In this document: positions 1 to 5,068 of the stretch, piece by piece
How positions within the stretch are numbered: the stretch's first letter is position 1
Layout: every line of letters starts with the position of its first letter
DNA from: Candidatus Bipolaricaulota bacterium
Lineage (GTDB): Bacteria > Bipolaricaulota > Bipolaricaulia > Bipolaricaulales > Bipolaricaulaceae
DNA length: 5,068 bases
NCBI GenBank assembly: GCA_015661965.1
Contig: DQVA01000230.1
Location: 1-5,068 of the forward strand
Reading direction: 5' to 3'
The notes under the pieces: model-generated
What the model saw: only the letters and a program-made list of their open reading frames with translations
The model's database searches: none
Told to the model about the DNA's origin: nothing
Position numbers and translations under genes: made by a program

Positions 1-2
1 CC

Positions 3-530
3 TGGGAGGACGTGGAGCACTTGCGGGACTTCGACCGGTTCGAGCTGATGATGATCGAGCAGCCCTTGCGGCATGAGGACCTAGTGGGCCATGCGCGGCT
101 GAGCAGGGAGCTCTCCACCCCTATCTGTCTGGACGAATCCATCAGCTCTCCGCATCGGGCTTGGGAGGCATTGGAACTTTCCGCCTGTCGGATCATCAAC
201 GTGAAGCAGGGGCGGGTAGGGGGGCCTACGGCGGCCCTGGAGATCCACGCGCTGGCCCAGGCCCGCGGGATTCCCTTGTGGTGCGGGGGCATGCTGGAGA
301 CCGGGATCGGCCGGGCGCTGAACGCGGCCCTCGCTTCCCTGCCCGGGTTCACCCTGCCCCACGACATCTCCGCCACCAGTAGGTACTATCGGGAGGACAT
401 CGCCGTGCCCCCGTTCGAGCTCAGCGCTCGGGGGACGATCCCGGTGCCACAGGGGCCGGGCCTGGGGGTGGAGGTGGTGCCAGGGCGGCTGCTGCGCTGG
501 CAGACGGCCGCTTGGTCCACCGAGCTCTGA
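3..530 (+). CDS. menC: o-Succinylbenzoate synthase / N-acylamino acid racemase family enzyme (enolase superfamily), C-terminal half
   Basis: The reading frame is open at the left edge, so the gene is truncated by the window; about 175 C-terminal residues are present, while the family usually runs near 370. Visible motifs fit the OSBS/NSAR branch of the enolase superfamily. A metal-ligand Glu lies in IEQPL (codon 57-59), a metal-ligand Asp in LDES (132-134), and the general acid/base Lys in NVKQGRVGG (204-206). The signature GGMLETGIGRA follows at about 285-318, and DISATSRYY later. The first metal Asp and the KxK catalytic lysine should lie upstream, outside the window. Members either dehydrate SHCHC to o-succinylbenzoate in menaquinone synthesis or racemise N-succinylamino acids, and many do both. 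No other menaquinone gene is visible, so the physiological reaction is undecided and the menC symbol marks the family only. The gene ends 14 bases before deoC and is probably cotranscribed with it. Confidence 0.88.
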   Translation, partial: WEDVEHLRDFDRFELMMIEQPLRHEDLVGHARLSRELSTPICLDESISSPHRAWEALELSACRIINVKQGRVGGPTAALEIHALAQARGIPLWCGGMLETGIGRALNAALASLPGFTLPHDISATSRYYREDIAVPPFELSARGTIPVPQGPGLGVEVVPGRLLRWQTAAWSTEL

Positions 531-544
531 GGAGGGAGGAGAGG
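531..544 (+). promoter_or_regulatory. Shine-Dalgarno region that fixes the deoC start
   Basis: An all-purine stretch rich in GGAGG fills the whole gap between the upstream stop codon and the ATG at 545. It supports that ATG over an in-frame GTG at 512, which would overlap the previous gene and add 11 residues that do not resemble the family N-terminus. Confidence 0.75.
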
Positions 545-1216
545 ATGCGGAAAGCGGAATTGGCAAAGCTCATTGACCACACGGTACTGGGACCGGCCAC
601 CGACCGGACCGCGGTGGAGCGAGTGTGTGAGGAGGCTAAACGATACCGGTTCGCAGCGGTGTGCATCCCCCCCACCTACGTGGACCTGGCCAACAAGCTC
701 CTGCGGGACTCCGGGGTCAAGGTGTGCACCGTGGTCGCCTTCCCCCATGGCCAGCACCTCCCCGCGGTGAAGGCGTTCGAGGCCAAGGCGGCTGTGGACG
801 ACGGGGCGGACGAGGTGGACATGGTGGTCAACGTAGCTGCCCTGATGGCGGGGGACTACCGGTACGTGCTCTCGGACATCCGCGCGGTGCGCGAGGCCAT
901 CGATAAGGCCCCGCGGCCCATCGTGCTCAAGGTGATCCTCGAATGTGCCCTCCTCACCGACGAGCAGAAGGAGGCCGGGGCGATCTTGGCCAAGGCCGCC
1001 GGGGCGGACTTCGTCAAGACCTCCACGGGCTTTGGGCCCGGGGGGGCTACCCGGGAGGACGTGGCCCTACTGCGGCGGGTGGTGGGGGACTCCCTGGGGG
1101 TGAAGGCCGCCGGCGGCATCCGGGACTACGAGACCGCCCTCGCCATGATCCAGGCCGGCGCAAGCCGGATCGGCGCCTCCCAGGGCGTCCAGATCCTGGA
1201 GGGGGCGCCGGAGTAA
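545..1216 (+). CDS. deoC: Deoxyribose-phosphate aldolase (DERA), class I
   Basis: This cytosolic TIM-barrel aldolase reversibly cleaves 2-deoxy-D-ribose 5-phosphate to glyceraldehyde 3-phosphate and acetaldehyde in deoxynucleoside catabolism. The 223-residue product has the usual length of the shorter bacterial DERA group and opens with the typical LIDHTVLGP strand. The Schiff-base lysine is K158 in DFVKTSTGFGPGGAT. The second active-site lysine is K187 in VKAAGGIRDYETA, and the catalytic aspartate is D92 in EVDMVVNV. The phosphate-binding end is SRIGASQGVQIL. The ATG at 545 is chosen because a strong purine-rich Shine-Dalgarno precedes it and the protein then starts as the family does. recO begins one base after the stop, so the two are very probably translated from one mRNA. 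No deoA, deoD or deoB homologue is visible in the window. I see no missing catalytic residue and no frame disruption. Confidence 0.97.
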   Translation: MRKAELAKLIDHTVLGPATDRTAVERVCEEAKRYRFAAVCIPPTYVDLANKLLRDSGVKVCTVVAFPHGQHLPAVKAFEAKAAVDDGADEVDMVVNVAALMAGDYRYVLSDIRAVREAIDKAPRPIVLKVILECALLTDEQKEAGAILAKAAGADFVKTSTGFGPGGATREDVALLRRVVGDSLGVKAAGGIRDYETALAMIQAGASRIGASQGVQILEGAPE

Positions 1217-1217
1217 C

Positions 1218-1910
1218 GTGGCCCAGCTCTCCCGCGCTGTCGGGATCGTCCTCCGCACCCAGAACCATGCGGAGACGGATCGCATCGCAGTGCTGCTCAC
1301 CCCCTCCCAGGGAAGGCTGGACGTGCTGGCCAAGGGGGCACGGCGGCTGGGACGGCCAGGTGGTGCCGCCCTGGACGTCTCCAACCTGGTGGAGGTCATC
1401 TATTACCGACGTCGGGGCCTGGCGCTGCTTAAGGATGTGGACCTACGCCGGGCCTTTCCCCGCATCAAGGGGGAGCTACCGCGCCTGGAAGCAGCGCTGA
1501 CCGGGTTGACATGGGCACTTCGGTTGGTGCCAAAGGGCCAACCCGATCCAACCCCGTTCCGGCTCACGTGGCAGTTCCTGGAGGGCTTGGAGACAGGCAC
1601 CCCCCCCGGACCCCTCAAAGTCGGGTATTTGCTGAAGCTCCTTGCCGTCTCCGGTCACGCCCCGCACCTTAGAGGCTGTCTCCGCTGCGGCGGGGAGGGT
1701 GAGCTCACCTGGTCCTCGCGGGAGGGTGGGTTCCTGTGCCGGGCTTGTGGCGGGAAAGGAGAACCACTGGGTATCAAATTGGTCCGCACCATGCAAGGGC
1801 TGGCCAGGCTGCCGCTCCCTGCCTTGGGAAGGCTGCAGGTGGCTGAAGCCCTGCTTGAGGAGATAGAGCGGCTGCTCCTTGAGTTTCGGGAGGTGCAGCT
1901 TTCCCGCTAG
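1218..1910 (+). CDS. recO: DNA repair protein RecO
   Basis: RecO works in the RecFOR pathway: it binds ssDNA and SSB and, with RecR, helps load RecA at gaps. The 230-residue product shows the family layout. An N-terminal OB-fold starts with AVGIVLRTQNHAETDRIAVLLT (residues 7-28) and continues with GRLDVLAKGARR. A helical C-terminal part carries a complete four-cysteine zinc site, C154-x2-C157 and C174-x2-C177. The C-terminal end (after about residue 185) is helical in character. The start is a GTG one base after the deoC stop, with GGAG directly upstream inside the end of deoC, so translation is probably coupled. Alternative later starts would cut the OB-fold. recO commonly sits among unrelated housekeeping genes, as it does here. 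A run of eight C (1600-1607) lies inside the gene without breaking the frame. Identity is clear from the N-terminal motif plus the zinc knuckles, although RecO is a divergent family. Confidence 0.93.
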   Translation: MAQLSRAVGIVLRTQNHAETDRIAVLLTPSQGRLDVLAKGARRLGRPGGAALDVSNLVEVIYYRRRGLALLKDVDLRRAFPRIKGELPRLEAALTGLTWALRLVPKGQPDPTPFRLTWQFLEGLETGTPPGPLKVGYLLKLLAVSGHAPHLRGCLRCGGEGELTWSSREGGFLCRACGGKGEPLGIKLVRTMQGLARLPLPALGRLQVAEALLEEIERLLLEFREVQLSR

Positions 1911-1930
1911 CGCATCCCCCCAGGTCTGGC

Positions 1931-1936
1931 TATAGT
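1931..1936 (+). promoter_or_regulatory. Candidate -10 element for a leaderless transcript
   Basis: TATAGT differs from the TATAAT consensus at one base and stands out in this GC-rich sequence. It ends 7 bases before the ATG at 1944, which would place transcription initiation at or within a base or two of the start codon. No Shine-Dalgarno is visible before that ATG (the preceding bases are pyrimidine-rich). I find no good -35 hexamer about 17 bases upstream, so the element is weakly supported and may be chance. Confidence 0.4.
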
Positions 1937-1943
1937 TTTCCCC

Positions 1944-2195
1944 ATGCACCTGAAGATACTGGCTGCTGAGCGACAGGTGTTCTCAGGGGAGGTACAAGCC
2001 CTGTACGCCCAAGGGGTGGAGGGGTGGTTTGGGATCCTGCCTGGGCATGCCCCGGCCGCTTTCGCCCTGGAGGATGCCCCGCTGCGGCTGGTAACGGAGT
2101 CCGGAGAACGTGCCTTCCGGGTCAGGGCCGGCCTGGTCCACGTGCGCCGGGAGGGGGTGGTGGTATTGGCCGATGAGGTGACGGAAGTTGCCTAG
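1944..2195 (+). CDS. atpC: Short F1 ATP synthase epsilon-subunit-like protein (N-terminal beta-sandwich domain only)
   Basis: The 83-residue product matches the N-terminal beta-sandwich domain of the F-type ATP synthase epsilon subunit. LKILAAERQVFSGEVQAL is at residues 3-20, the hallmark EGWFGILPGHAP at 26-37, and it ends with a VVVLADEVTEVA strand. Epsilon binds the gamma stalk and the c-ring and couples F1 to Fo. Typical epsilon is about 130-140 residues, with a C-terminal helical hairpin that regulates ATPase activity; here the protein stops right after the sandwich. Very short epsilon subunits are known, for example in green sulfur bacteria, so it may be complete and not a remnant. The ATG at 1944 is the only start in this frame after a stop at 1908. 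The gene is separated from any atpD or other ATP synthase gene in view and lies between recO and fabF, overlapping fabF by 8 bases. Family assignment is good; a working role in ATP synthase is inferred. Confidence 0.82.
   Translation: MHLKILAAERQVFSGEVQALYAQGVEGWFGILPGHAPAAFALEDAPLRLVTESGERAFRVRAGLVHVRREGVVVLADEVTEVA
2175..2180 (+). promoter_or_regulatory. Shine-Dalgarno for the TTG start of fabF
   Basis: GAGGTG lies inside the end of the epsilon-like gene, 7 bases before the TTG at 2188. It supports the TTG start, which gives the family-like N-terminus MPRVWVTGLGVVCPLG. The next in-frame candidate, GTG at 2203, would cut the first beta strand. Confidence 0.6.
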
Positions 2196-3411
2196 GGTTT
2201 GGGTGACCGGGCTGGGGGTGGTATGTCCCCTGGGGGTGGGGCGGGCTGCGTTTTTCCAAGGCCTGCGGGAGGCCAGGGTGGCCATCCGCCGGGTGGACGA
2301 GGACGTGGACCTAGCCGGGATTAGGTCGAAGGTGGCTGGGGTAGCGGACGGATTTGATCCCCTGGCCCTGATCCCCCCCAAGCGGGCCCGCCGGATGGGC
2401 CGGGCCACCCAGATGGCGGTGGCTGCCGCCCTGTTGGCATATGAAGACGCCCGCTTCTCCCCCGGGGACACGCACCGGGGCGGGGTGGCGGTGGGCACCG
2501 GGATCGGGGCCATGGAGGCATTGGTGGACAACCACCTGGTGCTCCTCAAGCGGGGGGCGGAGCGGGTTTCCCCGTTCCTGGCCCCCATCATGATGCCCAA
2601 CGCCCCGGCGGCGGAGGTGTCCATCGAATTGGGGGTAAAGGGACCCAGCGTGGGGGTGGTGACCGCCTGTGCCGCCAGCGCCCACGCCATCGGGATTGCC
2701 TGGGGCTGGGTGAAGGGAGGGCTGGTGGACTGGGCGCTGGCCGGGGGGGCGGAATCGGTACTGATCCCCCTGGTGTTCGCCGCCTTCGATCGCATGGGGG
2801 CCCTCTCGCGGAACCCCGACCCGCAAACGGCGTCCCGCCCGTTCGATGCCCAGCGTGATGGATTCGTGATCGGGGAGGGGGCGGGGATGTTGCTGCTCGA
2901 GTCCGAGGAACATGCCCGTGCCCGGGGCGCCGCCCCGCTGGCCGAGCTCGCCGGCTTCGGTCAGTCCTCCGACGCCTTCCACATCACCGCCCCGCCGGAG
3001 GATGGGGAGGGGGCCAGGCGGGCCATGGAATCGGCCCTTAACTCCGCTGGTCTATCGCCCGAAGACGTGGACTACATCAACGCCCACGGCACCTCCACCC
3101 CGCTGAACGACCGGGCGGAGACAGCGGCCATCAAGGCGTTGCTGGGTGCCCGGGCCTATGACGTGCCGGTTAGTTCTACGAAATCCCAGATCGGGCACCT
3201 GCTGGGGGCGGCGGGGGCGGTGGAGGCCGGCGCGGCCCTGTTCGCCCTGGTGGAAGGGCTGCTTCCGGCCACGGTCACCTGGCGGGCCCGCGACCCTGAA
3301 TGTGATCTGGATTACGTTCCCCGGGTGCGCCCCGCCCGGGTGCGGGCGGCCCTATCCAACTCATTCGGCTTCGGCGGCCAGAACGCCTGCCTGGTGTTCC
3401 GCGCGATCTAG
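2188..3411 (+). CDS. fabF: 3-Oxoacyl-[acyl-carrier-protein] synthase II (KAS II)
   Basis: This cytosolic condensing enzyme of type II fatty acid synthesis joins malonyl-ACP to an acyl-ACP with loss of CO2. The 407-residue product is close to the usual 410-415 and has the double thiolase fold. The N-terminus is VWVTGLGVVCPLG. The nucleophile is C161 in VTACAASAHAIG. The histidines are H300 in NAHGTSTPLND and H337 in IGHLLGAAGAVEA, with K332 in STKSQIGH; this is the Cys-His-His pattern of KAS I/II, unlike Cys-His-Asn of FabH. The gatekeeper phenylalanine is F395 in NSFGFGGQNA near the C-terminus. Translation probably starts at TTG 2188, overlapping the epsilon-like gene by 8 bases, which suggests coupling. 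No acpP, fabD or fabG is next to it. FabF versus FabB cannot be settled by motif alone, but the general bacterial KAS II reading is the more likely. Confidence 0.96.
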   Translation: MPRVWVTGLGVVCPLGVGRAAFFQGLREARVAIRRVDEDVDLAGIRSKVAGVADGFDPLALIPPKRARRMGRATQMAVAAALLAYEDARFSPGDTHRGGVAVGTGIGAMEALVDNHLVLLKRGAERVSPFLAPIMMPNAPAAEVSIELGVKGPSVGVVTACAASAHAIGIAWGWVKGGLVDWALAGGAESVLIPLVFAAFDRMGALSRNPDPQTASRPFDAQRDGFVIGEGAGMLLLESEEHARARGAAPLAELAGFGQSSDAFHITAPPEDGEGARRAMESALNSAGLSPEDVDYINAHGTSTPLNDRAETAAIKALLGARAYDVPVSSTKSQIGHLLGAAGAVEAGAALFALVEGLLPATVTWRARDPECDLDYVPRVRPARVRAALSNSFGFGGQNACLVFRAI

Positions 3412-3414
3412 CAA

Positions 3415-3447
3415 GCCTCCTTGAACCACGGAAAGAACAGAGGAGGC
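3415..3447 (+). terminator. Hairpin just after fabF, possible transcript end
   Basis: GCCTCCT (3415-3421) and AGGAGGC (3441-3447) form a perfect 7-bp inverted repeat, extendable by a T-G wobble, around a loop of about 19 bases. It begins 3 bases after the fabF stop codon. No T-run follows the right arm, so it is not a standard intrinsic terminator. It could instead be an mRNA 3'-end stabiliser or part of the repeat element it encloses. Confidence 0.35.
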
Positions 3448-3463
3448 CCGCCAACCACGAAAG
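3424..3463 (+). repeat. Two copies of an AACCACG(G)AAAG motif, degenerate intergenic repeat
   Basis: AACCACGGAAAG (3424-3435) recurs as AACCACGAAAG (3453-3463), 29 bases on, with AACAGAGGAGG following the first copy. The pattern resembles the low-complexity ACCACGAAAG / ACAGAGG intergenic repeats seen in many bacterial genomes. The copies are short and imperfect, so this may be a worn remnant; relatives elsewhere in the genome would decide. Confidence 0.45.
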
Positions 3464-3540
3464 CGCTAAAGCCCCAAAAATTTTCCTCCGAACAGCACTT
3501 TGTGAAGTGGCCAGCTGCCGCCGGGAAAGGGAGGGGGAGG

Positions 3541-3557
3541 AGCTTCTAAAGCTTTTT
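3541..3557 (+). terminator. Weak hairpin with T-run
   Basis: AGCTT-CTA-AAGCT is followed directly by TTTT. The stem is only 5 bp and A/T-rich, which is poor for an intrinsic terminator in a GC-rich genome. It lies 130 bases past fabF and 67 bases before the next start codon. Confidence 0.22.
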
Positions 3558-3610
3558 GTGCAGCGGTAAAGTGGTAGCGGGAGCGAAAAGATCTCTGCGG
3601 TGAACAAGTA

Positions 3611-3617
3611 AAGGAGG
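3611..3617 (+). promoter_or_regulatory. Strong Shine-Dalgarno for the oxidoreductase gene
   Basis: AAGGAGG, a full anti-16S complement, is spaced 6 bases from the ATG at 3624. It fixes that start and suggests efficient translation. Confidence 0.8.
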
Positions 3618-3623
3618 CAAGCG

Positions 3624-4748
3624 ATGAAGGAAATCGGGGTGGCGGTGATCGGGACCAGGTTCATGGGGCGGGCCCATGCCAACGCCTTCCGGCAGGCGCG
3701 GGCCTTCTTCGACCCCCCGCTGCTCCCCCGCCTGGTGGTGGCCTGCGGCCGGGAAGAGGTGAGGCTGACCGAGTTCGCCCGGCGGTTCGGGTTCGAGCAC
3801 ACGGCCACCGACTGGCGGGAGGCGATAGCACGGGAGGATGTCAGCTTAGTGGATATCTGCGGCCCCAACCATCTGCACGCCGAGATCGCCGCCGCTGCCG
3901 CCGCTGCTGGGAAGGCGGTGCTCTGCGAAAAGCCCCTGGCCCGGGACCTCGCGGAGGCCCAGGGGATGCTGCAAGCGGTGGCGGGGGCCGGGGTCCCCCA
4001 CATGGTGTGTTTCAACTACCGGTTCTTCCCGGCGCTGCGCCTGGCCCGGGAGCTCATCCGGGACGGGGCCCTGGGGGAGATCAGGCAGTACCATGCCTTG
4101 TACCTGCAGGACTGGGGCCTGGATCCAGGGCTCCCCCTCACCTGGCGGATGAGGAAGGAGCTCGCAGGCTCCGGGGCCCTGGGGGACACGGCGGTGCACG
4201 TCGTGGACCTGGCCCGCTTCCTGGTGGGGGAGATCGCCGAGGTATGTGGGATGCTCACCACCTTCATAAAGCAGCGCCCCCTCCCGAACGGCGCGGGCCT
4301 GGGTGAGGTCACAGTGGACGACACGGCTGCCTTCCTAGCCCGGTTCACCTCGGGGGCCACCGGGGTATTTGAGACCACCCGGGTGGCCGCCGGCCGCAAG
4401 AATTTCATGCATCTGGAGGTGAACGGGACCCGGGGCAGCGTCCGCTGGAACGCCGAGGACCCGAACGTTTTGGAGTTCTATTCCCTGGATGATCCGCCCC
4501 GGGTGCGGGGGTTCCGGCGGATCGTAGTGACGGAGCGCGAGCATCCCTGGGCGGGGAATTGGTGGCCGCCCGGGCACGGCCTGGGCTACGAGCACTCGTT
4601 CGTCCACGCAGCCTGCGAGCTCCTCACCGCCATCGGGGAGGGAAGGCCCCCGGTCCCCAGCTTCCGGGATGGGGTGGCCGCCCAGGCGGTGCTGGAGGCG
4701 GTGGCCCGCTCCGCCGCCGAGCGCCGCTGGCTCCCGGTCCACCCTTAA
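3624..4748 (+). CDS. Gfo/Idh/MocA-family NAD(P)-dependent oxidoreductase
   Basis: The 374-residue product is a complete two-domain sugar or polyol dehydrogenase of this family, probably cytosolic. The N-terminal Rossmann fold begins VAVIGTRFMGRAHANAF (residues 6-22). Next come the DICGPNHLHAEIA strand-helix and the family motif CEKPLA with catalytic K103. The C-terminal alpha/beta domain carries GSGALGDTAVHVVDLARF, giving the D188-x3-H192 catalytic pair, and ends with a WWPPGH motif (from W313) and GYEHSFVH. The dinucleotide motif reads GTRFMG, with Arg where many relatives have the second Gly. YLQDWGLDP and the GSGALGD region recall the branch with levoglucosan and inositol-type dehydrogenases, but substrate cannot be assigned from sequence alone. 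The ATG at 3624 has an ideal AAGGAGG. The gene stands alone after a 212-base spacer, so it is probably transcribed separately from the fabF block, and it meets the WD40 gene tail to tail. No sugar transporter or kinase is in view. Confidence 0.93.
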   Translation: MKEIGVAVIGTRFMGRAHANAFRQARAFFDPPLLPRLVVACGREEVRLTEFARRFGFEHTATDWREAIAREDVSLVDICGPNHLHAEIAAAAAAAGKAVLCEKPLARDLAEAQGMLQAVAGAGVPHMVCFNYRFFPALRLARELIRDGALGEIRQYHALYLQDWGLDPGLPLTWRMRKELAGSGALGDTAVHVVDLARFLVGEIAEVCGMLTTFIKQRPLPNGAGLGEVTVDDTAAFLARFTSGATGVFETTRVAAGRKNFMHLEVNGTRGSVRWNAEDPNVLEFYSLDDPPRVRGFRRIVVTEREHPWAGNWWPPGHGLGYEHSFVHAACELLTAIGEGRPPVPSFRDGVAAQAVLEAVARSAAERRWLPVHP

Positions 4749-5068
4749 GGGCTACCTCCGGAAAGGAGCGAGCTCACATCCCATAGGATGATGACGGTAT
4801 CCGCCCCGGCCGAGGCCACCAGGTCCCCTTGTGGCCGGAAGGCCACCGCCGTCACCGAGTCCTCATGCCCTGCCAGGGCAGCGAGCTCCCGACCGGTGGC
4901 CACTTCCCATAGGCGCACGGTGCGGTCGCTGGAGCAGGAGGCCAAGTACTGCCCGTCGGGTGAAAAGGCCACTCCGTTTACCCGCCAGCTGTGCCCGGAA
5001 AGCGTCCGCACCACCTGCCAGGTGGCGGTATCCCAGAGGATGATCAGCTTATCCCAACCGCCTGTGGC
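4745..5068 (-). CDS. WD40-repeat beta-propeller protein, C-terminal end
   Basis: The frame stays open to the right edge, so only the last 107 residues are seen; the GTG at 5014 is an internal valine, not the start. Two full WD40 blades and the end of a third are present. In order they are IILWD closing the first, SGHSWRVNGVAFSPDGQYLASCSSDRTVRLWE, and AGHEDSVTAVAFRPQGDLVASAGADTVIILWD. Each full blade has the GH dipeptide, the SPDG/RPQG turn and a WD/WE end. The tail after the last blade is short and polar (SSLLSGGSP), with no membrane segment or extra domain. WD40 propellers are protein-interaction scaffolds; in bacteria they are often fused to kinases, caspase-like or NTPase domains, and any such domain would lie beyond the window. 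The stop codon shares bases with the stop of the convergent oxidoreductase gene. Function is unassigned. Confidence 0.92.
   Translation of the reverse strand, partial: ATGGWDKLIILWDTATWQVVRTLSGHSWRVNGVAFSPDGQYLASCSSDRTVRLWEVATGRELAALAGHEDSVTAVAFRPQGDLVASAGADTVIILWDVSSLLSGGSP
4778..5039 (-). repeat. 126-base periodic coding repeat (WD40 blades)
   Basis: On the + strand, ATCCCATAGG (4778), TTCCCATAGG (4904) and ATCCCAGAGG (5030) recur exactly 126 bases, or 42 codons, apart. They mark the conserved LWD/LWE blade ends. The outer two copies also share GGATGAT after this core, so the blades are similar in DNA as well as protein, pointing to duplication within the gene. Confidence 0.75.

Larger units (their letters stand above)
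3412..3623. other. Intergenic spacer between fabF and the oxidoreductase gene
   Basis: The 212 bases are visibly more A-rich than the flanking genes and contain no credible coding frame. They hold a hairpin just after fabF (3415-3447), two AACCACG(G)AAAG motifs (3424-3463), an AAAAATTTT tract (3476-3484), and two small hairpins. One is CACTT/AAGTG at 3496-3509 with a TGTG loop; the other is AGCTT/AAGCT at 3541-3553. A strong Shine-Dalgarno lies at the right end. A promoter for the downstream gene is expected here, but I found no convincing -35/-10 pair; TAAAGT at 3567-3572 is the nearest -10-like hexamer and lacks a good partner. Confidence 0.7.

Noticed and set aside
512..544. Upstream GTG start for deoC
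   Set aside because: It would overlap the previous gene and add residues absent from the family; the ATG at 545 has the better Shine-Dalgarno.
81..566. 161-codon - strand frame opposite the menC-like gene
   Set aside because: It is Pro/Gly/Arg-rich and antisense to a clear enolase-superfamily sequence, with no family resemblance.
1600..1607. Run of eight C within recO, considered as a phase-variation or sequencing-error site
   Set aside because: The frame is intact across it and the downstream zinc site is complete. Such short runs are expected in GC-rich sequence and no switching evidence is available.
1983..2795. 270-codon open frame on the - strand across the epsilon-like gene and fabF
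   Set aside because: It lies antisense to two well-supported genes, has a low-complexity Arg/Ser/Pro/Ala-rich composition typical of GC-rich shadow frames, and shows no recognisable domain.
3424..3463. Possible CRISPR-like repeat
   Set aside because: There are only two short imperfect copies 29 bases apart, with no regular spacers and no cas gene.
3556..3584. Promoter pair starting with TTGTGC for the oxidoreductase
   Set aside because: The hexamer at the required 17-base spacing is GGGAGC, which does not resemble a -10 element.
3275..4015. 246-codon open frame on the - strand spanning the spacer between fabF and the oxidoreductase
   Set aside because: It overlaps the ends of both real genes in antisense, and its central part is just the reverse translation of the A-rich spacer. 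No motif or convincing ribosome site supports it.

Overview
The window is GC-rich, roughly two-thirds G+C by eye, and densely packed bacterial chromosome. It mixes ATG, GTG and TTG starts, and its Shine-Dalgarno sequences are purine-rich. It holds six protein-coding genes and one intergenic gap over 200 bases. Nothing in it is diagnostic of a phylum. A stand-alone short ATP synthase epsilon-like protein, a WD40 propeller gene and tight packing would fit a deep-branching, possibly thermophilic, GC-rich bacterium (Bipolaricaulota/Acetothermia, Chloroflexota or similar), but that is a weak guess.

Left block (1-3411, all + strand): the C-terminal half of an enolase-superfamily enzyme of the o-succinylbenzoate synthase / N-acylamino acid racemase group (cut by the window edge), then deoC (deoxyribose-phosphate aldolase), recO (recombination mediator), a very short F1 ATP synthase epsilon-like gene, and fabF (beta-ketoacyl-ACP synthase II). 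Gaps are 14, 1 and 33 bases, followed by an 8-base overlap, so this looks like one transcription unit. An internal promoter is possible just before the epsilon-like gene, where a TATAGT hexamer sits 7 bases from an ATG that lacks a Shine-Dalgarno. The products belong to unrelated pathways (cofactor or amino acid metabolism, deoxynucleoside salvage, DNA repair, bioenergetics, fatty acid synthesis), so this reads as a housekeeping operon and not as a dedicated system.

Middle (3412-3623): a 212-base spacer, clearly more A-rich than its surroundings. It contains a 7-bp inverted repeat just after fabF, two copies of an AACCACG(G)AAAG motif, and weak hairpins. It probably holds the end of the left transcript, a degenerate intergenic repeat, and the leader of the next gene.

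Right block: a complete Gfo/Idh/MocA-family NAD(P)-dependent oxidoreductase on the + strand, and the C-terminal end of a WD40-repeat protein on the - strand that runs off the window. The two converge so tightly that their stop codons share the palindrome TTAA.

I found no CRISPR, tRNA, rRNA, insertion sequence or recognisable defence or mobile system. The points most worth a second look are the orphan short epsilon-like protein coupled to fabF, its apparently leaderless promoter, the intergenic repeat, and the shared-stop convergent pair.
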